Origin: Candidatus Fonsibacter sp. | GTDB lineage: Bacteria > Pseudomonadota > Alphaproteobacteria > Pelagibacterales > Pelagibacteraceae | Assembly: GCA_009693745.1 (NCBI GenBank) | Contig: SHWR01000059.1 | Coordinates: 1-5,938 of the forward strand | Reading direction: 5' to 3' | DNA: 5,938 nucleotides | Part shown: positions 1 to 5,347 of the stretch, piece by piece | How positions within the stretch are numbered: the stretch's first letter is position 1 | Layout of the letters: each line of letters begins with the position of its first letter | Position numbers and translations under genes: made by a program | Notes under the pieces: generated by a model | What the model was told of the DNA's origin: nothing | Seen by the model: only the letters and a program-made list of their open reading frames with translations | Database searches by the model: none

Positions 1-7
1 GAAATGT

Positions 8-18
8 TATATTATAAC
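8..18 (+). promoter_or_regulatory. Possible -10 region of the outer-membrane protein gene
   Basis: The 11 bases TATATTATAAC include two overlapping -10-like hexamers, TATATT (8-13) and TATAAC (13-18). They lie 12 to 17 bases before the preferred ATG at 31, which would give a very short leader. The -35 region would fall off the left edge, so the promoter cannot be completed. The identical 11-mer occurs just before pfk (2476-2486). In DNA this AT-rich, a -10-like match alone is weak evidence. Confidence 0.3.
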
Positions 19-30
19 AATAAAAAAAAT

Positions 31-762
31 ATGAACAAATTTAAAAAATTATTAACTACATCAGTATTTTTATCGTTTTTAACAGTTCCTGCATATTCAG
101 CTCCTGAACATAAGCATCTTGAAATTTTAGGTGGAGAGCTTTTATTTGGAGCAGGAGTTCAGAGTCAGTATGTATCAAAAGGGTTTGATGAAAATTCAGA
201 CCGACCAGCTTATTCATTAAGCGCAACATTTGAGAGATCTTTTGGATTTGTTGATTTTTATGCTGGCTACTCTACGATTTCTGCAACTGGAGATAATTAT
301 TCAAGAGAGGATGCAAGGAAAATAGGCTTTACTAAAGATATTGCAGATTTCACTTTTGAAATTGGTCTTGCAGAAACTCTTAAACACGGGAATAGAAAAA
401 ACAATCAAAACAATGATGTTGATTTTGTTTACGGTTTAACTTTTCAGCCTGAAAAAGCAGCTTATTCAATAGGACTTCTTTATACAGTCAATGATACGGG
501 CGGAGCTAAAACTGAAACAAAGGGCATAAAAGACAAAAATTATAAAGAGATTAAAGTAGGTTATGATTTTGATCTTTTATCTGTATCAGCTTCTTATGGG
601 GAGCAACAAAATGATCGAGAAATTAAAACACTTTCTCTTAGTAAATCTTTTATGGACACAGATTTCACTCTTAGCTATATCGACGCAGACAGAAAGCACA
701 CTGAAAGCGCTCTAAATCGTAATAGAGATTATTTAGTATTTAGTTTAGCGAAGGAATTTTAG
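31..762 (+). CDS. TorF-family putative porin (TIGR02001-like outer-membrane beta-barrel)
   Basis: This encodes a 243-residue secreted protein that probably forms an outer-membrane beta-barrel. I start it at 31 because that ATG gives a clean signal peptide: basic MNKFKK, a hydrophobic stretch, then cleavage near AYS-A at about residue 23. An in-frame ATG at 4 would add nine Asn/Lys/Tyr-rich residues and would overlap the -10-like sequence at 8-18. The mature part alternates short amphipathic strands with polar turns (for example GAGVQSQYVSKGF and FYAGYST) and ends in Phe, as expected of a barrel recognised by the BAM machinery. The opening pattern, an early strand with Tyr-x-x-Lys/Arg-Gly followed by Asp/Asn and Pro-Ala, resembles the TIGR02001 (gcw_chp/TorF) family, whose members are about this long. 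The substrate is unknown; a porin role is a family-based inference. The gene is monocistronic in view and converges on the D,D-peptidase gene. No Shine-Dalgarno sequence precedes the ATG. Confidence 0.78.
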   Translation: MNKFKKLLTTSVFLSFLTVPAYSAPEHKHLEILGGELLFGAGVQSQYVSKGFDENSDRPAYSLSATFERSFGFVDFYAGYSTISATGDNYSREDARKIGFTKDIADFTFEIGLAETLKHGNRKNNQNNDVDFVYGLTFQPEKAAYSIGLLYTVNDTGGAKTETKGIKDKNYKEIKVGYDFDLLSVSASYGEQQNDREIKTLSLSKSFMDTDFTLSYIDADRKHTESALNRNRDYLVFSLAKEF

Positions 763-839
763 TTTCAGGACTTTTCCAAAAAGGATTGATAGTTAAACAT
801 TCTTTTTTACTGTAATGAGAGTTATTCTATCATCTTAAC

Positions 840-860
840 ATTCAGCTGATTTAGCTGAAT
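840..860. terminator. Hairpin between convergent genes, possible bidirectional terminator
   Basis: A perfect 8-bp inverted repeat, ATTCAGCT / AGCTGAAT, encloses the 5-base loop GATTT. It lies between two convergent genes, 78 bases after the stop of the outer-membrane protein gene and 66 bases after that of the D,D-peptidase gene. Neither strand carries a proper T-run directly after the stem, so it is not a textbook intrinsic terminator. It could end transcription weakly, protect RNA 3' ends, or bind a protein. The rest of the 163-base gap shows no open reading frame or RNA gene that I recognise. Confidence 0.4.
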
Positions 861-925
861 ATGTAAATAGGAACAGAAAAAATATAATTAATTTTAACAA
901 ATATTTTTTTACCATCAGTAATTTA

Positions 926-1675
926 TTAATAATTTCTAACTAAATATTTTACTTCTGGAATACGCGTGTGCGTATTTTTGCTTCCTAGAATAATAATCGC
1001 TCGTTTACCTTTGTCTGTTTCCATCAATAGTGCAATGCAACCTCCCGCAACTCTAATGTAACCCGTTTTGCTAACCAAAAACTTTTGATGTTTACCAACT
1101 AACGGATTGGTATTTTTAAATGATAGATATGTATTTTTTAATTTAATTTTCATTAAAGAAGTTTGTGAAGATTTAACAATGAGTGGATAGTGTTGTGCAG
1201 CAAGCACTAACTTCACTAAACTTTTTGAAGTACTAACGTTATCATTATTAATTCCTGAAGCATCCACGAATGAAGTGTCTTTCATTCCAAGTTTAATAGC
1301 CTTTGCATTCATGGCATCCACACAAGCCTCGGTGCCGCCTGGATAATTTTCACATAATAAATCCGCTGAATGATTATTAGATCTAATAAGAGCAAGTTGT
1401 AAATGTTGCTGTCTTGTAAATTTTTCAATTCTTACATTTAAATCTTGATTGGCATCAAGAACCACCATGGCGGTCATTAATTTTGTAATACTTGCAATAC
1501 TATGAAGATCATCATGATTAACACTTTTTATAATTTTACCATCGCCGTCCGCAACCAACCAACTCGTAGCAGTTACAGGCTGTCTTTTTTTAGCGTCAGC
1601 AACGGATGCTAAAATAATCACAAAAACCAAAGTTGTTATAAAAATTTTTTTTATATTAGAAAAGAATAAATCCAT
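926..1675 (-). CDS. D-alanyl-D-alanine endopeptidase/carboxypeptidase, PBP7-like (peptidase family S11)
   Basis: This is a periplasmic penicillin-binding serine peptidase that would cut D-Ala-containing peptide cross-links or stems of peptidoglycan. With the start at 1675 it has 249 residues: a signal peptide (KK, then a hydrophobic run, cleavage near ADA-KK at residue 28), then the three S11 active-site motifs. These are SxxK as SITK (Ser62, Lys65), SxN as SNN (99-101) and KTG (203-205). The stretches YPGGTEAC.DAMNAKA..LGM and HYPLI..S resemble Escherichia coli PBP7 (PbpG), so an endopeptidase is more likely than a DacA-type carboxypeptidase. The segment between SxxK and SxN looks about 20 residues shorter than I recall for PbpG. 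An in-frame ATG at 1720 is rejected because it would put 15 extra residues before the signal peptide and sits inside the 1708-1739 hairpin. No Shine-Dalgarno sequence or clear private promoter is seen, so read-through from the gene at 1761-2012 is possible. Confidence 0.88.
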   Translation of the reverse strand: MDLFFSNIKKIFITTLVFVIILASVADAKKRQPVTATSWLVADGDGKIIKSVNHDDLHSIASITKLMTAMVVLDANQDLNVRIEKFTRQQHLQLALIRSNNHSADLLCENYPGGTEACVDAMNAKAIKLGMKDTSFVDASGINNDNVSTSKSLVKLVLAAQHYPLIVKSSQTSLMKIKLKNTYLSFKNTNPLVGKHQKFLVSKTGYIRVAGGCIALLMETDKGKRAIIILGSKNTHTRIPEVKYLVRNY

Positions 1676-1707
1676 TGATTTAAGATTTATTGTGATTTGT
1701 GAAGATT

Positions 1708-1739
1708 TCAAAGCGGGCATAAATGTTTGCCCGCTTTGA
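1708..1739 (-). terminator. GC-rich hairpin after the small secreted protein gene, likely terminator or attenuator
   Basis: TCAAAGCGGGCA pairs perfectly with TGCCCGCTTTGA (12 bp) across an 8-base loop (1720-1727). The GC-rich core stands out in this AT-rich region. It starts 21 bases beyond the stop of the gene at 1761-2012 and lies 32 bases before the D,D-peptidase start, on the strand both genes use. The stem's closing TTT is followed by GAAATCTT rather than a continuous T-run, so termination may be partial and leave some read-through into the peptidase gene. Confidence 0.6.
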
Positions 1740-1760
1740 GAATAATTAGAAGATTAATTA

Positions 1761-2012
1761 TTAGTTTGTAACTTTAGATCCAATTAATTTTAAAGCATCG
1801 CGAAGAGCCGCTTCTGATTTGTCATGAGTTTTATCATTGTGAAGTTTTTCACCATCAGCTCTTAATTTTTTTGCTTTTGTAACATCGTCAGCTTTTGCTT
1901 TCGTTGTTTTAACATCAGCATCAAACTGCGCTATTAATTTTGGACATACTTTTGCATAAGCAGATGTAGTTACCAAAAACATACTTACTATTAATACTAG
2001 TATTTTTTTCAT
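1761..2012 (-). CDS. Small secreted helical protein of unknown function
   Basis: This encodes an 83-residue protein with a strong signal peptide (MKK, hydrophobic core to residue 15, cleavage near AYA-K at 20), leaving a mature periplasmic protein of about 63 residues. The mature part is rich in Lys, Ala and Asp and looks wholly alpha-helical. The pattern AKKLRADGEKLHND.THDKSEAALRDALKLIG resembles a single TPR-like helical hairpin seen in other small proteobacterial secreted proteins. There is one cysteine (Cys23) at the mature N-terminus; the sequence before it does not fit a lipobox. The ATG at 2012 is the only sensible start. A TATAAT lies 31 bases upstream. The product may be abundant, given the strong -10 and the GC-rich hairpin after the gene. 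I do not recognise a specific function. Confidence 0.75.
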   Translation of the reverse strand: MKKILVLIVSMFLVTTSAYAKVCPKLIAQFDADVKTTKAKADDVTKAKKLRADGEKLHNDKTHDKSEAALRDALKLIGSKVTN

Positions 2013-2042
2013 TATTATTATTTATTTATTAGTTAATATCTA

Positions 2043-2048
2043 ATTATA
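2043..2048 (-). promoter_or_regulatory. Consensus -10 element (TATAAT) for the small secreted protein gene
   Basis: Read on the minus strand, 2048 to 2043 is a perfect TATAAT. It would start transcription near 2036, giving a leader of about 24 bases before the ATG at 2012. No good -35 hexamer lies at the right distance. It falls in the 134-base divergent region shared with the plus-strand lipoprotein gene, which otherwise holds only AT-rich sequence and short ATT triplet runs. Confidence 0.5.
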
Positions 2049-2133
2049 CTACGAGTTTATAAAAAAATCTAACTAATTAATATTATTATTGTTATTCATT
2101 ATTTTATAACTTACTTTAGACACAAATTCTTTT

Positions 2134-2139
2134 TATAAG
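2134..2139 (+). promoter_or_regulatory. Possible -10 element of the lipoprotein gene
   Basis: TATAAG ends 7 bases before the ATG at 2147, which would make the transcript leaderless or nearly so. A second candidate, TATAAC at 2105-2110, would give a leader of about 30 bases. Neither has a convincing -35 element, so the choice is open. Confidence 0.25.
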
Positions 2140-2146
2140 ATTCTAA

Positions 2147-2443
2147 ATGATTAAAAAATATTTTGTATTTTTAACTCTAATTTTCTCAGTTTATTCATGC
2201 GCTATTGTTTCTGAAAAAGCCGCACAAAAAGCTGATAAAGAGAATGCTTATCTTTCAACTTTTTTAAATAAATCTTCTGCTAACTTAAATTCAACACTAG
2301 GCAAACCAACCCAAATTCTATCTGAAAATAATCTGACCATTCATGTTTATGAGGTAAAAGGCACTATTTTTGATTGTCAGAGAAAATTTACAATTGATAA
2401 TAAAAACAATGTAACTGGTTTTGTCTCAACTTGTTGGGACTGA
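2147..2443 (+). CDS. Small outer-membrane-type lipoprotein, BamE/SmpA-like
   Basis: This encodes a 98-residue protein with a lipoprotein signal peptide: MIKK, a hydrophobic run, then the lipobox VYSC with the lipidated Cys at residue 18. The next residue is Ala, not Asp, which favours export to the outer membrane. After a charged linker comes a compact domain (about 36-98): a helix, then LGKPTQI, a strand with HVYEV, then C.RKFTIDNKN.V and a final strand to Cys96. The order helix, G-x-P-T, aromatic strand, Cys, F-T-[IV]-D, resembles small BamE/SmpA-like lipoproteins. Cys77 and Cys96 could form a disulphide in the periplasm. The gene ends 46 bases before pfk on the same strand, so the two may be partly co-transcribed, though pfk appears to have its own promoter. 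The specific function is unknown. Confidence 0.72.
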   Translation: MIKKYFVFLTLIFSVYSCAIVSEKAAQKADKENAYLSTFLNKSSANLNSTLGKPTQILSENNLTIHVYEVKGTIFDCQRKFTIDNKNNVTGFVSTCWD

Positions 2444-2453
2444 TTAGTTAAGT

Positions 2454-2481
2454 TTTTCAATTTTTCATAACTACGTATATT
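2454..2481 (+). promoter_or_regulatory. Candidate promoter of pfk, giving a leaderless transcript
   Basis: A -35-like TTTTCA (2454-2459, four of six matches to TTGACA) is followed by a 16-base spacer and a -10-like TATATT (2476-2481). The -10 ends 8 bases before the ATG at 2490, so initiation would fall at or next to the start codon. There is no Shine-Dalgarno sequence (the bases just before ATG are ATAACGCC), which fits leaderless translation. Confidence 0.4.
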
Positions 2482-2489
2482 ATAACGCC

Positions 2490-3566
2490 ATGAGAAAAAT
2501 TGGCATTTTAACGTCAGGTGGAGATTGCGCAGGTCTTAATGCTGCAATACGTTCTATTTTTTACAGAGCTCAAAAATATGAAATGGAAGTTATTGGAATT
2601 AAAGATGGTAGTTTAGGGCTAACTAAAAGACCAGTTGATTTTATTGAATTGAATTATCCAACTGTGAGTGGATCTTTATTTAGAGAAGGCGGTACATTTT
2701 TAGGAACAACAAACAGAGGAGATCCTTTTAATTTTAAAGGCGATGACGGAAAATATTCTGATCTATCCGATAAAATCATCGAAGGTTACAAATTATTAAA
2801 ACTTGATGGTCTGATTGTCATTGGTGGCGATGGCAGCATGAAGATATTTAAAAAATTAGCAGACAGGGGAAAGTTAAACATCGTCACAATCCCAAAAACT
2901 ATTGATAATGACGTGGGTGCTACAGAAAGCTCCATAGGATTTAATACAGCAGTTGCTGTGGCAGTTGAGGCCTTAGATAATTTACAAGCAACAGCAGCGA
3001 GTCATCACCGTGCCATGATTTTAGAAGTGATGGGAAGAGATGCGGGACATATTGCTCTTAATGCAGGAATTGCAGGTGGAGCTGATGTAATTTTAATTCC
3101 AGAACTTCCATACGCTATCGATGGAATTATCAAAAAATTAAATGAGATGAAGAAGCATAATATTCGACACTCTTTAATTGTTGTGGCCGAAGGAGTTAAA
3201 ACCGAAAATGGTGAAACGTATATGAATAAATACGCAGATGGCGAAAAAAGATTAGGTGGAATTGGAGATTATCTTGCAACACAAATAATAAAAAAAACAG
3301 ACATTGAATGCAGAGTTACTACATTAGGACATGTACAAAGAGGTGCGCGACCTAATGCAAATGATCGAATTTTAGCAAGTGCGTTTGGAGTTTATGCTGT
3401 TGATTTATTAGCTAAAGGAAAATTTAATCGAATGGTTGCATGGCAAAATAGAGGAGTTGTCGACGTTGCAATTGAGGACGGAATTAATACTTATAAATTA
3501 GTTGATCAGAACGAAAGTCTAGTAGACACCGCATTTGCACTCGGAATTTACATAGGAATTACTTAA
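2490..3566 (+). CDS. pfkA: 6-phosphofructokinase, probably ATP-dependent
   Basis: This enzyme phosphorylates fructose 6-phosphate to fructose 1,6-bisphosphate, the committing step of glycolysis, in the cytosol. The 358-residue protein is full length for the PfkA family and shows its motifs in order. These are the N-terminal SGGDCAGLNAAIR (9-21), GGDGS (112-116), PKTIDND (135-141, catalytic base Asp139), MGRDAG (181-186), VAEG (232-235) and GHVQRG (280-285, substrate phosphate contacts). In GGDGS, Gly115 matches Escherichia coli Gly104, the residue usually kept in ATP users. PKTIDND carries Lys136 where E. coli has Gly124, a feature of PPi-dependent and group III or actinobacterial-type enzymes. 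The Gly plus Lys combination is known from ATP-dependent enzymes, so ATP is the better guess, but this is inference. The GGDCAGLNA start also points to the group III/PPi side of the family rather than to E. coli PfkA itself. The gene has its own candidate promoter and no Shine-Dalgarno sequence. Pyruvate kinase lies nearby on the opposite strand. Confidence 0.95.
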   Translation: MRKIGILTSGGDCAGLNAAIRSIFYRAQKYEMEVIGIKDGSLGLTKRPVDFIELNYPTVSGSLFREGGTFLGTTNRGDPFNFKGDDGKYSDLSDKIIEGYKLLKLDGLIVIGGDGSMKIFKKLADRGKLNIVTIPKTIDNDVGATESSIGFNTAVAVAVEALDNLQATAASHHRAMILEVMGRDAGHIALNAGIAGGADVILIPELPYAIDGIIKKLNEMKKHNIRHSLIVVAEGVKTENGETYMNKYADGEKRLGGIGDYLATQIIKKTDIECRVTTLGHVQRGARPNANDRILASAFGVYAVDLLAKGKFNRMVAWQNRGVVDVAIEDGINTYKLVDQNESLVDTAFALGIYIGIT

Positions 3567-3631
3567 GGAATTATATCTAATAAATATACTTAATTAGTTT
3601 ACACTGACTTATTAATATAAGTTTTTATTAG

Positions 3632-3778
3632 ATGAAAAATAAAGAAGATTTATCTGAGAACTGTAGTTATCTTTTCAATGAATTTCTTGAAAACAATAAG
3701 AAATTTAAAACCCTAGCACATTTTCGTAGAACGCCAGGTGGTTGGCTTAATCATTATATGGAAGGAAGAGGATCTTAA
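3632..3778 (+). CDS. Small conserved-looking protein of 48 residues, unknown function
   Basis: An ATG at 3632 opens a 48-codon frame ending in TAA. The preceding in-frame codon is TAG, and the only other in-frame ATG is codon 43, so the start is fixed. The product begins MKNKEDLSENCSYLF and continues with an acidic and lysine-rich helix-like stretch. It then has a basic aromatic segment, HFRRTPGGWLNHYMEG (residues 30-45), and ends GRGS. This mix of His, Arg, Trp and Gly-Gly is unlike random translation of AT-rich DNA, and A or T is common at third codon positions, as in the neighbours. It has no signal peptide or membrane segment, so it should be cytosolic. It lies 65 bases after pfk on the same strand and 25 bases before the convergent end of the DUF305 gene. 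It fills most of the pfk-DUF305 gap; the rest is AT-rich with no clear hairpin. I do not recognise the family. Confidence 0.6.
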   Translation: MKNKEDLSENCSYLFNEFLENNKKFKTLAHFRRTPGGWLNHYMEGRGS

Positions 3779-3803
3779 AAAAATAACTATCTAAAATTTT
3801 TAT

Positions 3804-4145
3804 TTACTTTTTCTCTTTCTTTTTTAACCAATCTTGCATTTGTTTTATCTCAGCTTTTTGAGCATCGATAATTTTTTGTGCAAAGACTTTAAGTTCAGGA
3901 TCTTTTGATTTTTTAATTAATTCTTCAGACATATCGATGGCACCTTGATGATGTGGGATCATGCCTTTTAAAAAATCAATATCGATATTTCCTGAAGACT
4001 TAATCATCATATCTTTATGCATTTTATCCATAGCCTTTTGAAAAGGCATGTTGCCATGATTTTTATGAGCATCATGATGCATTGCTGATAGTGCTAAGGT
4101 AGTCGTGAATAATATAATTGAGATACTTAATAAAATTTTTTTCAT
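3804..4145 (-). CDS. Periplasmic DUF305 (CopM-like) Met/His-rich protein
   Basis: This encodes a 113-residue secreted protein with a signal peptide (MKK, hydrophobic core, cleavage near ALS-A at 20). A Met/His-rich stretch follows (MHHDAHKNHGNM, 22-33, then MDKMHKDMM, 39-47), and then a compact single DUF305 domain. The domain signature is clear: DFLKGMIPHHQGAIDMSE (57-74) with the His65-His66 pair, and DAQKAEIKQMQDWL (94-107). Characterised relatives such as cyanobacterial CopM bind copper in the periplasm, so metal binding or copper tolerance is the likely role, by family and by Met/His content. It is the last gene of the pyk operon, 16 bases after the DUF2905 stop. No Shine-Dalgarno sequence is seen. 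A TATATA 8 bases before the ATG could serve as a private -10 but has no good -35. It ends convergently with the small gene at 3632-3778. Confidence 0.88.
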   Translation of the reverse strand: MKKILLSISIILFTTTLALSAMHHDAHKNHGNMPFQKAMDKMHKDMMIKSSGNIDIDFLKGMIPHHQGAIDMSEELIKKSKDPELKVFAQKIIDAQKAEIKQMQDWLKKKEKK

Positions 4146-4161
4146 AAATTAACTATATATT

Positions 4162-4359
4162 TTATTTAAAAAATTTAAAGAATAATGAGACAATTATTGA
4201 AATGACGATACATGTAACAATTGGAAAGTAGAAAGAATATTTCTCGCCCTTAACACTAATATCTCCTGGTAATCTGCCAAGTGGAAGTTCTTTTGCAAGT
4301 GGCCAGAATAATCCAACTAGAAATACTAAAATACCAATTATGATAAGTGCTTTTTGCAT
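4162..4359 (-). CDS. DUF2905 family small membrane protein
   Basis: This encodes a 65-residue protein with two transmembrane helices (about 4-22 and 45-63). Between them is the signature loop LGRLPGDISVKGEKYSFYFP (27-46), which matches the DUF2905 pattern LGRLPGD.....FYFPI. The length is normal for the family, which has no established function. The gene begins 10 bases after the hydrolase stop and ends 16 bases before the DUF305 start, so it lies within one transcription unit. The N-terminus MQKALIIIGIL is strikingly like the MQKTLIVIGVL that opens the upstream hydrolase. No Shine-Dalgarno sequence precedes the ATG, so translation may depend on coupling. Confidence 0.88.
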   Translation of the reverse strand: MQKALIIIGILVFLVGLFWPLAKELPLGRLPGDISVKGEKYSFYFPIVTCIVISIIVSLFFKFFK

Positions 4360-4369
4360 AATGATAATT

Positions 4370-5347
4370 TTATTTATTATTATTTATATACGTTAATAAG
4401 TCATTTAGGTATTTCACTTTTACCTCACTTTTTGCACCTTCAGGAGCGTTAAATCTACCTCCATCAGGAGTGCTTCTTGTTTGCTGTCTAAGCTCACCAT
4501 TAAAAATTCCATGAGCGGCTTCATCATAAAACCAAATTTGAACATCTTTTTTTTTATTCTTTTGTTTTTCATACCAAGCAAGATGACTTTCTCCATTTAA
4601 ATTGGTAGATGAATTTATATTACAATTATAAGAATTTCCTTTAGGTGCCTCAGGAATGTAGACATTAAATCTACAGGGTCCATTATGTAACCAACGAAGC
4701 CCTGGATTATTAGCAGGGGTTCCATAGGTATCTTCTTTGCCAAAAATTAAAACTAGTGGAACTTTAATATCATCCGGCATTCCCATTCCAGCATGTGCTG
4801 GAGCTTCTGAAAAAATTGCTTTAATTTTATTTTTATCATACATCGCTGCAAGATTTACAACCACCGTTGCGCCATTAGATATTCCATAAAGATAAATTCT
4901 TTTAGTATCGATATCTTTTTGTTTTAATGCCCACTCCATGGCTCCAACCGTTGCAGCAAAAATCATTTCTTGTCTTTGTGAATTGGTAACAGAGCTTTTC
5001 ATATTTTGTAAAATTCCATTAGGTTCGAACGCATCATAACCAAGTACTGAAAAACCATTTTCATAAAATAAATTAAAAGCTCTCATATTGTCGTTAAATC
5101 CGCCTGAACCATGGACAAAAATTAACAATGGTGGCTTTGCATTTGATGATGGAACTTTAAATCTGACTGAGCTATGACAGGGATCAAAGTTCAAAGGTTT
5201 TCCGTTTAAAATATAAAAACCTCTTTCATTCTTAATAATCTCAGGAGCCTTTGCATCCTTAAGACACTCCAACGGTTCAGCAGCAGTTAAATTTTCTGAA
5301 AAAAAAATACTAATCAATACTCCAATAACAATCAGAGTTTTTTGCAC
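4370..5347 (-). CDS. Secreted alpha/beta hydrolase, dienelactone-hydrolase-like
   Basis: This encodes a 325-residue periplasmic or secreted serine hydrolase. The start is GTG at 5347; the next in-frame Met is residue 88, and the GTG start supplies the signal peptide (MQK, hydrophobic run, cleavage near TAA at 23). Alpha/beta-hydrolase landmarks are HGSGG (79-83, oxyanion region), the nucleophile elbow GISNG (155-159, Ser157), a strand ending IFGKED (likely acid Asp206) and AAHG with His279. Classical dienelactone hydrolases use Cys as nucleophile; this has Ser, as in esterases and acyl-peptidases of the same superfamily. About 70 residues separate Asp206 from His279, a long insertion holding Cys225 and Cys242. 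With Cys28 and Cys57 these could form disulphides, in keeping with export. The substrate is unknown; an ester or amide is likely. The start overlaps the pyk stop by one base (TAGTG), which implies translational coupling, and DUF2905 follows after 10 bases. Confidence 0.82.
   Translation of the reverse strand: MQKTLIVIGVLISIFFSENLTAAEPLECLKDAKAPEIIKNERGFYILNGKPLNFDPCHSSVRFKVPSSNAKPPLLIFVHGSGGFNDNMRAFNLFYENGFSVLGYDAFEPNGILQNMKSSVTNSQRQEMIFAATVGAMEWALKQKDIDTKRIYLYGISNGATVVVNLAAMYDKNKIKAIFSEAPAHAGMGMPDDIKVPLVLIFGKEDTYGTPANNPGLRWLHNGPCRFNVYIPEAPKGNSYNCNINSSTNLNGESHLAWYEKQKNKKKDVQIWFYDEAAHGIFNGELRQQTRSTPDGGRFNAPEGAKSEVKVKYLNDLLTYINNNK

Noticed and set aside
4..30. Upstream ATG at 4 as the start of the outer-membrane protein gene
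   Set aside because: It would add nine Asn/Lys/Tyr-rich residues before a well-formed signal peptide and overlap the -10-like sequence at 8-18.
771..783. CTTTT-CCA-AAAAG inverted repeat just after the outer-membrane protein gene as a terminator
   Set aside because: A 5-bp stem made mostly of A-T pairs with a 3-base loop is too weak and is expected by chance.
1676..1720. ATG at 1720 as the start of the D,D-peptidase
   Set aside because: The 15 extra residues precede an already complete signal peptide, and the ATG lies in the hairpin at 1708-1739.
2011..2100. ATT triplet runs as a microsatellite or phase-variation tract
   Set aside because: The runs are short and interrupted and match the general AT-rich background of intergenic DNA here.
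2490..3566. PPi-dependent phosphofructokinase
   Set aside because: Lys136 fits, but Gly115 replaces the Asp that PPi users normally carry in this motif, so ATP dependence is more likely. It is kept as an open question in the findings.
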